Assembly (NCBI GenBank): GCA_950295325.1
Contig: OX485804.1
Location: 55,850,429-55,914,428 of the forward strand
Direction: 5' to 3'
Length of the DNA stretch: 64,000 bases
Source: Polytrichum commune
Taxonomy: Eukaryota; Streptophyta; Polytrichopsida; Polytrichales; Polytrichaceae
Within the stretch, counting starts at the first letter, position 1. Each line of letters starts with the position of its first letter. Below are positions 1-12,521 of the stretch, one piece after another. The position numbers were made by a program, and so were the translations under genes. A model generated the notes under the pieces. That model had not been told where the DNA came from. It searched no databases and worked only from the letters and a program-made list of their open reading frames with translations.

Positions 1-2837
1 TCCTTGATCCATCACCACTAACAAGGTCCTCAGATTTTGTGGTGTCTTCCCTCTTCATAGACTCTGCAGTGGTTTCATCAAGACCCACATTTGGAGGCAA
101 TGATTTGCTTTGGCTGCCAAAATCCTCATCACTTACATCCAAAAGATTGACAGGTCGATCAACATCATCACCCAAAGCAAAAATGGAGGGGTTGGGTTTA
201 AACTCTGGAAAACTTATGTAGCCATGTTCCGTAGCAATTGAAGGGTCATCACCCAAGGACAGCAGACTGGGATCTGCTTTAGGTAACTCCTGCCCTAACC
301 ACTGTCCAACACCTGGCTCTACAGAATTGTAGAAACCTCCAGAAACTCCATCAACTTCTTGCAGAGGCAGAGTCCTAGTCTCAGTGGATACACCTGGCTC
401 ATGCATGATAGAATTTTCTTCTCGAGCTCCAAGCTCAGCAACTTCCTCTGGCATTTCAATCACTTCAAGTGGAGTGATAAAATTTCCACTAGAGCCAACA
501 GAAATCTCAGATGGAGAACCAGAGTTACCATTGCCTGTCATCTGAGTCTCAAGCTCCCTGTTGTCTTCCCTTGCTAGGTCACCGTCCTCTGAAAGCTGTG
601 CCTCCATACTTTGAGGACCATCTCCTTGAGATAGTTGCAAAGCCTGCAGCAAAAGCCACAAAAAGCTCCTGCTTTATACCATCACCCACAACATGTTGAT
701 TCTATCATCTGTGAAACGCCTGGTTGTTCTGCATGCTTCACAACTAGCACCACACCACACCTGATGACTACAACTCCTTGAAGCCCTCCCTCCCAACATA
801 AAACACTGCAAAGTCTCTAAAATCTGAGGAGAATATTGTATAATCACAATCTGTAGAGTGCCTACAAGGTGGCAATATAAACATATGGTAGAAGATACCC
901 TACATCCACCTGAAGTTCTCACCTGCAACAGCTGTCTAGCCTCTTCACTATCACCTTTCCTTCGTCGATCTTTGGCTGATTCCGTCATCTCTTCTTGATT
1001 CATCTCATTTGTCAGCTCTTCGAAGGAAGTCTCACTTGACCAGAGTTGACTGGCAGAAGGTGTTGGTACTCCAAGAGTTGCAGTTGTTGCAGCAGCAAAG
1101 TCCACTGTTGGTTCCTCCAGAACATCAACACCTCTAGAACCATGGGGATCGTTGCTTGCTTGCAAGGCTACTAGCTTTTCCATCAGGGTGTTGTAGGAAT
1201 TTGCACCAATTACTTCACTTGTTTCTTTATCCTGAAACCAGGATTTTCCAAATTTCAGGAACTGCCAAACCTTTCAAAAGATGGTTCCAACAGAATAACA
1301 TGCTCTTGGATTTGAAAGTACTGGCTATTAGCCACAAACAACCAAAGAAGCCAAATGTTCTCTACTCGAGACAAGAGACATGATCCAATCGTCACCTAGC
1401 ATCTACAGTCATGGCTAACATGACAAAGAAAGGCCATTTTCTCTTTGATATATCAGTAGCAGAACTCAACCAAAAGTACAGGGGCTTCCTTGCAAGACCA
1501 TATCTGATTCTTATAAACACAACACCACTATCATTGCTCAAACTCTGTTTGCTAAAGACAACAGCAATAAAACTCCAGGACCCATGCAAAAACTATATAC
1601 ATGCCCAATGGAATCTAAATGAAGCATGAGGAATCAGGAGTTGTTTACAAGAATATAGGTACTTAACATCACTGGAATGACTTGTGGTGATGCTAGAATT
1701 ACCCTCTTTTGAGTACGGAGTAGTACTTTCTCGAAATGGCAATATAAGTGTTTTTTTGATATGATTGTCTAAATTTCAACCTTCACAATCTTTGAGTAAA
1801 AAAAATAAAAAATAAATGAATAAAATCAACTCTAAAGGATGTGATAATCAGACATCTGAAGGCTGTGGAATGCAGTTACTACACAGGTAGAAAGTGCCAC
1901 AGACAAATCGAAAGTATCCCCTACCTGAGGATCAATCAGCCAGCCGTGCACAAGGCCAATGTCGAAAAGATCAAAAATTGCACATTCCGGAGTAAACTCA
2001 AAATCATGGATGCTGAAATCCAAGCCAAAAATTTATCAACATCCAGTGCAAGTTATGGATAGGCAGACATAAACAAGAGCGTCTAGAATTTAGAGAGCTA
2101 GCAAGAATAGAAACAAAGTAGAAATTGAACAATCACTATGAGGGACACTTTTGTATCAATGGCACTTACTGCCTGAAGCGAACATTCACATCAATGCCAG
2201 TGGCCAGGCGTGGAAGAGTTTGCATGGCATCTGCAATATTCTGCTGCTGATTGCGTTCGTATTCTTCACTCTTGGTCTGGAGGAGTAACAAATCAATCAA
2301 AGAGCACACTAGCCTTAACATACAGCCTGATATTCACAACCTACGTCATCGTATCTTTCCAAATTAACACTGGCTGACAAATTCAACTCCTTGCCTGCAA
2401 TTGTAATTTGCAACAAACAGAGTGGAACAATACACAGGAATAGCAGACCAACTACAATTAATTTTAAAACAGGGCATAGTCAGTACCCCATTGATGACAT
2501 TGGTATCAATAAGCGTCTCTGCAATCAGAGACAGCAATTTTGATGATGACACCTCGGTGATCTCTGTACTCAGATTCACTGCATTGCGCAGCAACAGAAC
2601 ATTGCCTGAAACAGACACACATATTATTAATATCAGCCAAAAAGACTTTGGTCCTCATATATGAATCAGGGTGCAGATTGAAGAGTGAAGATCAGAGGTA
2701 GTCTTACAAATGGCAAGAAGTGGACAAGGGCCATTATCATTCTGGAGAACAATTGGCACAGAGCGATTGAAAAACTGAACTACTTTTGTCTTGTAGACTG
2801 GGCCAGAGTCCTCCTTGTCTTCGTCATCCCGCCCCAT
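1..2837 (-). CDS. MINDY-type deubiquitinase, 3' part beyond window edge
   Basis: Cysteine protease that trims Lys48-linked ubiquitin chains in the cytosol (family knowledge, MINDY/FAM63, former DUF544). Exons read on the minus strand are 2837-2708, 2605-2487, 2276-2170, 2012-1925, 1231-923 and 643-1. All junctions are GT-AG and codon phases agree. The start MGRDDEDK is followed at residues 32-41 by QNDNGPCPLL, with the oxyanion Gln32 and catalytic Cys38. Exon 4 supplies EFTPECAIFD and VHGWLIDPQ with the catalytic His141. Exon 5 continues with the typical SYNTLMEKLVALQ stretch. The last visible exon is acidic, Ser-rich and poorly conserved, as in plant family members. An upstream stop was not sought because a UTR splice acceptor (2848-2850) lies just before the ATG. 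The gene is truncated only by the window. Family call is firm; the exact subfamily is not. Confidence 0.9.
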
Positions 2838-2846
2838 TGCTAAATT

Positions 2847-4480
2847 CCTGCACCATCATCTTAAGGTCAAAACTAATATCCTGTAGAAAAGTATGCACTA
2901 TAAAAGCAGATGTCATGTAGCATTCCCAACTTGCCTATGCTGACAAAGGGAAATCCCTATCAGCATATTTCTCTCAAGCCCTAAACATCCTGTCAACTTG
3001 CACAGGTTCTGTTCTCCAGATACAGAGTCTGCTTCTCTGATACTCATGCCCATAAATGCCTCAAAATCCAAATTGTAATCAAATAAATAAACAATCCCGA
3101 GGCAAACTTTGCTTCTTCTGAGCCTTGCCGAAAGACACTGAAGACACTCGTCAAGAGACCTGATACTAAGGGTCCAGACTGATGAGTCGCTGCATGATGC
3201 TGCATGGTGAATCCCGCAATTCTAGAATGTCAATTTGAGCATATAGTCATCCTTGCTCTACTGACACGAAACCCTAACTTCGAGATTTCTGCCACTTGAG
3301 AACCAAGTAGCTCGACCTCTAGGAACTGCCACATGCCAGAAGGCGAGGATCTTCAAAGTCCCCAGTACAACCAATTGTTCATGGCGCACTGAACATAAAA
3401 CCACAGCGTCACCGCGCATGGAGTTGCAGCATCAGGAGAAAATGCAGAAATCTCACGGTTCATTACGACACACCACTACATATGGATACACGAAATTAGA
3501 TAAGCGTCCAAATGCCAGAGCACCTGAGATTGCCAAACCAACGCAAGAAGCCCGGTGATGATGTTGCCAAGAAATGCAAAACCAATGAACTATCAACCTA
3601 CCACATGCCAGACCTTTAGGAACAGAACGTCATAATTTGAGGATATTCCCTTGCTTTGTTAGAGCAGAAACCCTAACTCGCAGTGATCAATTCTGCGAGG
3701 TGAGAAACATGTAGCTCGACCTCCAGGAAATCAGAAGTTTCCAGAGAGATGTTCTAAGCCTCCAGCAACATTTAATCATTCCTGGAGCACTGAACATAAG
3801 ACCAATGCGTCACTGCGCATTGGAGGAGGCTTCCGCAGTCGAAGCAAGAGCAAATGCAGAAATCTCACGGTTCATTAGGACACCACAAACACATAGGGCT
3901 ACAAGAAAATTTAGAAGCGTACAAATGCCACAGCACCTGAGATTGCTAAACCAACGCAAGAAGTCCGGTGATAATGATGATGCCATGGAATGAAATGCAA
4001 ATCCAAAACTATCAATCTACATCATCCCACACGGTTTGGGAACATGACAACGTCAGAACGTGCGCACATCTGCCCTGACAAAACGAAATCCCCTGCCTAA
4101 GCAATGAATTTCTCGACCTAGGCCACATCAATTTTAATTCCAATTTCAATTTCCCCGCACCGGCCTGCCGTCCGAGACGAAGATTTAGTCAAAACGTTTG
4201 ACTCGAAATCCAACCAAAATGCGAGGCACAGTAGTAAGTAACCCTCGATTTTTGTTCCGCTAGTTCTTCCCACTCGATCAATCCGCGAGTACTTACCGCA
4301 GAATGCACTAAATGCGATGAAACTTGGACCCGCGTGACCGCCTCCTCGCGCTCCTCACGGATTGATCCTCTTCCACAGGCTTCCGATCTTGTAGCCTCTG
4401 CAGCGACGCAGTTCCGGTGCATCAACACTCCGCGGCCCAAACAAGGAAACCCTGCGATAGAGCAGAGTGGTAGAACTTAC
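2847..4480 (-). other. 5' leader of the MINDY gene with a long UTR intron
   Basis: A splice acceptor at 2848-2850 lies ten bases upstream of the ATG, so the leader is probably spliced. A good donor (GTAAGTAC read on minus) sits after 4297 in a GC-richer block, giving an intron of about 1.45 kb. A second donor-acceptor pair near 4486 and 4459 may add another small leader exon. No coding exon is visible here. The transcription start was not located. Inference from splice-site quality and base composition only. Confidence 0.4.
3250..4030. repeat. Imperfect tandem duplication, unit about 395 bp
   Basis: The stretch 3390-3606 recurs at 3786-4020. Shared landmarks are GCACTGAACATAA, AAATGCAGAAATCTCACGG, CACCTGAGATTGC and CCAACGCAAGAAG. 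The preceding parts also match (TAGCTCGACCTC near 3310 and 3710). The two units differ by many substitutions and small indels. The duplication lies inside the inferred 5'-UTR intron of the MINDY gene. Confidence 0.85.
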
Positions 4481-4499
4481 CCCGGAGTAGATCCAGATC

Positions 4500-4850
4500 G
4501 AACGGGCCTTGCCCCTCCGAGGACCGCCGGTCGGTACTAATACCCGGCGGATGTTAGGTACATTAGCCCTCTTGGTCCTCATCCATCCACTCCGCCCATC
4601 TATCCATCCACATATTATATTCATCCGTCCGCCTGGCCCACAATAGTTTTACCAACCCCTAAGTCGTCCACAATGGACCTGTTCAGTCCTCAAAATAGCT
4701 GCCTACACTAGAAGTTTGAACCCATGGACCCCTTGGTAATTTATGAATATAAGGAATAGGGCGCGGTCCCAATGCAAGGTCACGCTAGAAGCTGAGAAGA
4801 TAATGATCTCCTAGTATTGGTCGTTGGTTCGTTTCACCGTGTGAACCACA
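4500..4850. repeat. Dispersed repeat, copy 1 of 3
   Basis: It starts with a GGTCGGTACTA box followed by CCTCATCCATCCACTCC and further CATC repeats, and ends with GAAGCTGAGAAGATAATG and TTGGTTCGTTTCACC. The same order is found at 6360-6735 and 6740-7030. Around 4527 a short palindrome (CCGCCGG, then CCGGCGG) is present. No coding frame or terminal structure identifies a family. It begins close to the inferred 5' end of the MINDY gene, so it may overlap that promoter. Confidence 0.7.
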
Positions 4851-6359
4851 TACGGTATATGGATGTAATGTGAATCATTCTTCATATTCTACACAACAAA
4901 ACTCGTGTTGCATCAGTAAATCTACAATGAAACATCTACAAAAACTGGATTGAAAATTGGACCTCCCCTTATTTAGTTACGATTGTTGGAAGTGCGTGAT
5001 TGTTGATTTCTTAACTTGATACATAAGTCCTCCCAATTGTGTTCACTATTGAGTGTAGAGTACAATCGTTTTTAATATCTAAAAACATACTCCAATCTCT
5101 TTTAAGTATGTGCCTTTATGATGATTGCTCTTTGATCCTCACCAAACCATACACCAATTGAACTTAGGAGTCCGATTAAAAGTAAGCCACTTAAAACCCA
5201 TCTACCTTTGGGCCACTTCACACACAAGCCAAGAGCCGTGACCATGAAATTGTGAGAGCCCAAAAGAAAGTGTCCAAAGGCCATCCCAAGACACCTCCAA
5301 ATCACGTAGTGTAATCACGGGCCCTCAAGTGTAGTGTGAAGTCATATGTGATCGGGCCCTCAATCAAATGCTATTTCGATGAATTTCTATTCATGTGGGA
5401 TCCTCACACATGATAAATTAAAATAAACCAACATTTGTAAGATTCAGAGTGCCATGGTCTCTCGGTTTGGTGTTAGGCCGACCTCCAAGAGGTGGTTTTG
5501 AAAAATAGTCCAAATGACCATGAAACATGATCCGCTTGATGCCATGTAGGAATCCATGTAGACTTTACATCCATCTTGCATTCACCTACTCCGCGGGTCC
5601 CTCAAGCAGAGTGTGAAGCGAACTTGGACCGGCTCCATCATTTCCACCAATGGGAGTGCTTGAAGCGCAAAGGTCACGGGCCCTCAGTCCCGTGTGTGAA
5701 GTGGCCCTCTATGTTCGGGGAAAACCGACGGCTAGTTCATTATCAGCCGATGGATTTCTCCTCATGGCCAGTCCAAATTTCCAACCATCGGATGGCAATC
5801 CGATTGTAATTTCAATCCTCCGGCAATTAGCCGATGGACCAGAAAATGTCTTGGAAATGTAGCCGATTCTTCTTGTGAGTTAGTGGATTTTAGCCGGAAG
5901 CATACAGAGCACTATTTGTCTGGGGCATTTGATGATGCACTTGAGGAAGTATCCTAAACCTTAAACTTTTTGAATTATGCAACCTTTCTATGACCAAATC
6001 CAATTGCTTCTATGAAGAATTGGGGGACCCTTGGCCTTCAAGCGGTGAAGGCATTGCTAGGTTCAATTCCTGCCAAGGATATTAACTCTTCAAATTTAAA
6101 GTTTTGAACATGCCTTTCTTTTCACTTATTCAAGATTTTATACTTAGAAATGATTTCTAATAACTTTTCATACATTTTTTAAACAATTAGTGCCGATATG
6201 AATTCCATTTAATCGGATATTGGCCAATGAAAATATGAAAATACAGGCAATTGGCTGATTGGTTTTACAAAAGACCAGCTCTTGCCGATGTAAATTGGGA
6301 AAAAATCCGACCCTTTGTAGCAACTACCGGCAATTAGCCACTAAGGCTTCAAAAACTTC
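4851..6359. other. Intergenic, no gene seen
   Basis: Mixed composition with short open frames only. The stretch 5400-5800 contains many GGCCCTC and CCGATGG words but no recognisable protein on either strand. The only item singled out is the possible SINE head at 6024-6095. Confidence 0.5.
6024..6095 (+). repeat. Possible tRNA-derived SINE head
   Basis: TTGGCCTTCAAGCGG resembles a pol III A box and GGTTCAATTCC about 25 bases later matches a B box. A full tRNA cloverleaf cannot be drawn, and no tail or flanking duplication was found, so this is a weak call. A chance match in repeat-rich DNA is equally possible. Confidence 0.25.
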
Positions 6360-6735
6360 CCGAACTCTGGTGGCCCTTAGAGGAAGTGAACCTCCAGAGA
6401 CTGGCAGTCGGTACCCGGCAGATGTTATGTAACACCCCCCGCCCTCCTCATCCATCCATTCCACCCGTCTATCCATCCACAAACTCATCCATTATGGTCG
6501 TCCAAAAGGTTTTCTGGCCCCCCTCGTCATCCACATCCAAAAGGACTTCTTCAGTCTCCATATAGTTTGCCTACTTATTACACTTGGAGTTTGAACCACG
6601 GACCCTTGGGAAAAGGGAATAGCGGGTGTCTTTGTGTAAGACAACGATGGTTTTGAAGATGGAAACCGCGCTAGAAGCCGAGACCATAATGGTCTCGTAG
6701 TATTGGTCGGTGGTTCATTTAACCCTAGAACCACC
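6360..6735. repeat. Dispersed repeat, copy 2 of 3
   Basis: It shows the same order as copy 1: AGTCGGTACCCGGC, CATCCATCC tract, CACTTGGAGTTTGAACC, GAAGCCGAGACCATAATGG and GTTCATTTAACC. It lies almost directly against copy 3, so copies 2 and 3 form a head-to-tail pair. Confidence 0.75.
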
Positions 6736-6739
6736 TAGC

Positions 6740-7030
6740 GGAAGTGGACCCCCAGGGATCATTGGTCGGTACTACTGTTAAATAGCCCCCCTTGGTCCTC
6801 TACCATCATCCACTCCATCCATCCATCCATCCATCCACATATCCATCCATCCATAGTTTTATGAACCTCCTAGACATCGACAAGGACTCCAATAGTTGCC
6901 TACGCTTGATGCCAATCACAAGCATTAGGCCGGGGGTGGCTCGAGGCCCAATCGTTTTTTAAAATGGAGGCACTAGAAGCCGAGAATACCATATAATGAT
7001 CTCGTAGTGCTTATCGGTCATTGGTTCGTT
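6740..7030. repeat. Dispersed repeat, copy 3 of 3
   Basis: It contains TTGGTCGGTACTACTG, a longer (CATC)n run near 6815-6850, GAAGCCGAGAATACC and GTTCGTTTAACCATGTG. It is in the same orientation as copies 1 and 2. The CATC tract has expanded compared with the other copies. Confidence 0.75.
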
Positions 7031-8651
7031 TAACCATGTGAATCTCATAAGGGAGTGCCACTTGCATGTAAACTTGAATTTATACGTGCATTGTGAATCT
7101 TTATAAGGAAACTACTTCCCGAGTACGTTATCTAGTCATCACAAACACTTGTGTAGATGCTTGATAATAAACATAATGCAATTGTGTGGACAAAATTGTC
7201 ACATACTATTAAAACGACCTTCTCCAAGGGGATTTTTTTTTTCCATGTGGACTTGAGCCATTGTGTGGTTGGGGATGCCTCAATTATGATTTGACATGGA
7301 TCTCTCTCGATACATTCATTGTTTCTTTCTTGTTCTGCTATGTTGTTTCAGCATGGGAATGGTATTGGTCCTTTGGAACGAGGTTCAATAGACATGTGAC
7401 CAGTTTTTTTTCTTCAAGGCTGACTCAATTTTTGGTCTTGCAAAGTGCACTTCAACTTGGAGGAAAAAAAGGTTATGTTTTGAAACTAATTTTGTATGGG
7501 CACTTATGGTGCAAGTTCATAGAGTAAGAAGAAGTCCCTCTATAACATGATTCATATGTTTTTATTGCTATCAAGAGTGTTTGAAGTAACAATGAAGAGC
7601 ATAACATGTCCTTCTATATTCGTGATATATAAATAATTCTTCCCTCGTTATCACTTGCACATGCTACTAGCATTTTGTAAGTACATCCGGATGTGGTTGG
7701 CAAAAGTTGCCTTCAAAGACCACTTCAAGTTGGCCTTCCTTGTATTTGAGAAAATGGCATTTGTGATATCTTTGCGTGCCATGTGACATTTTCATGAATA
7801 CCATGCTCATGGTTCAATGAAATCGTATAAGTTAGGTGCAATAGGATTCAAGTAACTACGGACAAAAGACTTGTTTGAGAGTATTTTCTGCACAATTGAG
7901 ACATGCACATTGCACAACAAATTATTTGGAGGAAAAAAACTAGAAGAATGTGATGACATTCCCAACTATACATACTCTCTAGACGTGTATTGTTTCACAA
8001 ATGACATATTGTGCATGCTACTAACACGTGCTACAACAAGAGATGCAGTCCACATCTAGGAGTGTTTGTTGCCATTTCTATGAGAAGGTCCATCGATAGA
8101 AGTAACACACATAAAACTTCATTTTGTATATCACTCGTGAACAAGTCTAGATTTACTTAGAAAACAATTGTGCACAATTCCGTCCTATCGGTGTGGCTAC
8201 CCATTTGGAGTTCCATGTTGCTATGACTTTTTGCTAAGAAGATTTATCATGTCTAACCAAGAACTATATGCCCCGTTCCTTAATGTGTATACTATTTGTG
8301 TTATGTAGGTTAAAAACAAGATCATATATATTCACCAAAAACTTTTTGTAAAACTACCACATTGAAAGGTATAAATACCATGGATTGCAAATTGGGGTTC
8401 TACATTGATACAATATTTGATTGATAAATGTATTTTAATCAATCAATGTTTTGAAATGTATTATCTAATGCACATTATCACCCCCTATCCTGCTTTCCTC
8501 CGCTTCTAATTAAAACTCAAATCTTCCCACCATATGAGTTTTGTAACGATAATTTCATTGTTTTTTTCATTACTTTGAGAGACTCACATCCATTACTCAG
8601 CCTCTTGCCATGCTTGCTTAAAATTCCCCGACCTTTCCATTGCACCTTCTA
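7031..8651. other. Intergenic, no gene seen
   Basis: AT-rich DNA with only short open frames (longest 88 codons at 7261-7524). None shows a recognisable domain, splice pattern or codon bias. No repeat family could be assigned by eye. Confidence 0.5.
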
Positions 8652-9237
8652 CTTTAAGGGTGTGTTTACACTAGTGACCAATGACAATGACCACCTCTTT
8701 CCAAGGCCTCTCATTGGTTGATGAATAAGTGGCAGTCCCATTTCCCTTACACAAAGTCATCCAAATAAAAGCGACCATGGGTGAGCATGTCATAATAGAA
8801 TGGCTAAAAAGAGTGACATAGGAATATTATAGATTCCTACATGTCCAAAAAATGGATAGTTTATAGTGGTCACTTGGATTTGTGGCTAAAGAACCCAAAT
8901 AGATTGTCTCAAAGGAAAATAAGATGACCATGTCATAAGAACAAAATGTATATTATAGTAAGCTATATAAATTTGGAAATTAGACTTCAATACAACTACG
9001 TTTTAATATATACATGTTTTTGGGTTGAATTTTCATTTCATTTTCATCTTCATTAAAAAAAAACTAACATATCCTTGTCTAAGTCCAATTTTACACTACG
9101 TGCCCTTATCAAGGCTTTACATTATTAATGCAATTTTCTCTTAGTCAAAGTCTTCAAACTGCGAACCATGACCACGAGAACTCCTACATCGTTTTTTCCC
9201 ATGATCCTTGGTCACATTTGTAAATGCCCCTTAAAGG
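8652..9237. mobile_element. Non-autonomous DNA element with inverted ends, about 585 bp
   Basis: The left end reads TTTAAGGGTGTGTTTACAC followed by TAGTGACCA. The right end, reverse-complemented, reads TTTAAGGGGCATTTACAAAT followed by GTGACCA, giving an imperfect terminal inverted repeat of about 27 bp. The interior has no coding frame. The GGGTGTGTTTACA terminus resembles the element at 34088-34353. A TAA or TTA trinucleotide flanks each end but does not match perfectly, so a Tourist/Harbinger link is only a suggestion. Confidence 0.55.
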
Positions 9238-10639
9238 GCTTTCTTTAAAAAGCTTGTCATATATATGCACGGTTACAAACGAAACATACGTGAAATCTAA
9301 GTAAACAAAACAAAACAAAACATTTGCTAATCTTAACATATATGTAGATTTTTGGAATAGTATTATAGCATGACATACGATGGATGAAAAGAAAATAGCA
9401 AAGTGCCAATTTCACAAGTTCAATCAAAACATAATGATTTTTTTTTTTCTTCTTCTTCAACATCTTAAACTTTCCGATCGTGTCGACTTAAGTTTGTGTG
9501 TGTACATCTAGGTCCACAAGGACCAATTCAATCCCCACCCACGAATCCTTCCCGCAATGACGATACCATATACATGTCATTAGATTGAAACCCTCGTTTT
9601 AGGGGATACATGCTTAAATTAGCACATTGGTTTGGAGGAACAACTAAAGTGGACTTCGATGTCACCGGGGATGTCCATCCATGGCACAAACATCGAGTTG
9701 GAAAGGATTATAAAAACCGCCGGTCAAGATGACCATGCGGGTCGTGTTCACATTCAGCCTTGTTTGTTGGACATCCATGTCACCGATATCGATGCAAGTT
9801 TTTAACATAAGCCTTTGCAAGTTGGCCTTGTTGTTTTGTCACTTGTCACAGTGGTGGTGTCCATGCTTTTGGTAGATTATGATTTGGAAGCTTGTCGCGA
9901 GGTGGCATCACGGAAACGTAAACCTTCGGTGTTATAGTGGTTCATGGGTTTCTTCAACACTTAAGAATAGATACACTAAAAGGGTTCTTGTAGAGGATAT
10001 CCTGTTTCATCTTCACAAGTGTTGGAATGTAGTTTTCGCGTGGGATACAAGTGGGTCTTAGGTGGGGGGTGTCTTAGCCAATGTGAGCATGACACGTGGC
10101 AACGCTACAACAATCACTTCAATTGTCGTTGTTTCTACAAAGTTACATAGACTTGTCTTTTTTAGCTATATGTATGTGGTTGGAACTTCATGATATGACT
10201 CCCATGAGCACTAAACATTTAGTGTTCTCTATGTTACTAGGTTACTCATAGTGAACAAGTAGAAGTGGTGGCATTCAGGAGTTTGCATAAAGATAATCAT
10301 TCTTAAAGATTATAATAAACAGGGAATGACACCCCTAATGACACCCAAGGGAACAAGGTTAGGTATATTATATATAAAAAAACCTTGGATCCTCATTATA
10401 CCATGGGTATACAAAATTAGGTTAGTCCTGTTTTGGAGATTTGGATGAGAACTATATTATTTATTAAAATTCCAAAATTTATGTGATTAATATATTTAAA
10501 ATCAAAATAAAACAAGAAATCATGAAAATGATGAAATTCAAGTTTGTCAAAATGTGTTTTCATAAATACTATAGAATATTCGACTATTAGATTCGAAGCC
10601 ACCCAAGTAGGATGGTATTGGTGGCAACAACTTTACATG
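9238..10639. other. Intergenic, no gene seen
   Basis: AT-rich, with an (A/C)-rich stretch at 9305-9325 and a T/CTT-rich stretch at 9437-9460. No protein similarity was recognised on either strand. Confidence 0.5.
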
Positions 10640-11000
10640 ACAACTAATGATCCATTGTTCATTTTGCAAGGTCTCATGAGTCAAATAGGATGGCACAACA
10701 CGAGGGAACATTAAAAGTAGAGATATACCAACATGTTTTGAACTATCATAGGAGTTTAATGGGTATACCGTTAAGGATTACTTCTAAAATCACTATGATA
10801 TTGCTAGTATGGTGTTTAGTAATCTGCAATGGCCCATTGAGAAAACACATCAAGTCATTTGGGACGCTTTGCAGGATTATGGTAGGATTGAGTGGAAACA
10901 CACTCTCATGGATCTGGAAAAGGCCCCGGATGTGGCCTACCATGACGTTCTTAACGAATTCGATTCAACTTGGGGGGTCAAAGGCCTTATTATGACCTGG
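10640..11000 (+). pseudogene. Decayed protein fragment, probably from a transposable element
   Basis: A plus-strand frame over about 10809-11000 reads SMVFSNLQWPIEKTHQVIWD followed by ALQDYGRIEW, then LEKAPDVAYHDVLNEFDS. This looks like real ancient protein, with mixed charge, regular hydrophobic spacing and three Trp, rather than a random frame. The flanking sequence is decayed. I do not recognise the family. It may belong to an LTR element or another transposon. The neighbourhood contains only repeats, including a copia fossil 400 bp away on the opposite strand. Confidence 0.4.
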
Positions 11001-11319
11001 AGTAGCTTAATGGTCACGTGGCAGGCTAGGTCCCAAATGGGTATTATTTCTTGGTTTCCCCTTAGTGTGCGTTGTTTCTCCCCAGGTGGTTGTATTTTGG
11101 TTCCTTTCTTGCAGTTGATTTTTCAATTCATGCCAAAAAGAAAAAGAAAAAGATATTGCTAGTCAATGGACACTGCTTTGAAAGTAGGATACGTTACATA
11201 GTCTCAATTGGGATATTGTTTTGGCACTTGTTTCCTCAATTTGAGAGCCTTCTGGGCAATCCATTTGTGAAAGTGAGGCCTAATATGTATGTGAAGTCCT
11301 CCCTTGAGCTTCTTCATCT

Positions 11320-11715
11320 AAATTGACATACTTCGTCCATGGCATGCGGCCCTAGATTTGGGTTTCAAAATATCTTCTAGAAGGTCACAACATGGATTCA
11401 CTTGAAACCTTTTTCTCCATGGTACTAAAATTAAAGTACGAATGAAGCAATAACCACATTTTGTCTCTTTGACTATAGTTTCGGGAGAGCCACCAATGGA
11501 GGTAACGTACATCTCATTGCTATGTCGTGAACACCACTCCAATCACTATCTACATATGTGTAACATTTGATGCCATGTTCATTTGCGCAAATTTTGAGAT
11601 CTATGAGTAGAAACCTTAGATAGTCTTCTTGTTTGCATGAGTGATTATATGGTGAAGGTGCGTGGGCCTTAGTTTGACTGTCACAAACTTCCGGAAGCAA
11701 AGTTAGCAATAATGT
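11320..11715 (-). mobile_element. Fossil fragment of a Ty1-copia LTR element (RT/RNase H region)
   Basis: On the minus strand the words CYTYVDSDWSG, SIGGSPETIVKETKCGYCF and EHGIK occur in the order expected for the end of copia reverse transcriptase and its RNase H (typical YxDxDWAG then GGSPIxWxSK). It is an old, broken remnant without visible LTRs. Identification rests on these short motifs only. Confidence 0.45.
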
Positions 11716-12521
11716 TATGTTGAAATAACATCATAAATTCACGATTAATGTATCATAATTGCATTTTTTTTTCTATTTCCTTCAAACATTCGTCGCTTTA
11801 GGCTACTATGAAGCAAATTGTTACATAAGAATTATACACATGTCATAAGATAATTATATTTTACACCACTAGGTATAATTGTGATGTAAGAATCACATAT
11901 TACATTGTCCTTTGAAGATATGTGATGACCACTCTTCTCAAAAACCGGATGCTTATGGTTGAATGGTATGCGACGAAGCTTATTGTCAAGATATGTGTGA
12001 TGATGAGATTGAACTATGTGCTCAAATCATGTTATTATTATGGGTTCAATAATGAATGCATATGGGAGTCTGATCCTCCAAAGAGAAACAAAAAAACCCC
12101 ACTTTGGACTCTCATATTTGTTATACTTTCACCTTGATTATTAAACTTAACTTGAAAATATGCATAATTTACAATTGCGAACTGGATGAGAGAATTCCCG
12201 AGCCGATCCAACAACCATAAATATGTGTGGATTTGGAAGTGCCCACTTACCTCAACTCAAAGTGGGTTGCTTATGTTGATGCCCCGAGTTTACAATATCT
12301 AAGAATTTATTTATGTATTTCCAAAGTCAATCTTTCAACCCTGCTTTATAGTGCATCTTTGATGTGTGGTGTACATACTCCATGACATTTGGAAGTAAAC
12401 TTACTTCATACTCCACCAAAAACATGCCTCGTCATTCAAACTAATAAAAGGCTTGGACTTATACGTTGAAAACTATGGACTCACATTACAACCAAAATTG
12501 ACAAGGGGACTCATGGTGTCC
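11716..12521. other. Intergenic, no gene seen
   Basis: AT-rich. The word AAGCAAATTGTTACATA near 11813 resembles one in an E4 intron near 41596, hinting at another dispersed repeat, but its limits could not be set. Confidence 0.4.

Noticed and set aside
674-1183. 169-codon minus-strand open frame taken as one exon
   Set aside because: The true MINDY exon ends at the donor after 923. The part 674-922 is intron that happens to be open.
6024-6095. A genuine tRNA gene
   Set aside because: A- and B-box-like words are present, but the acceptor stem and anticodon arm cannot be paired. It was kept only as a weak SINE-like note.
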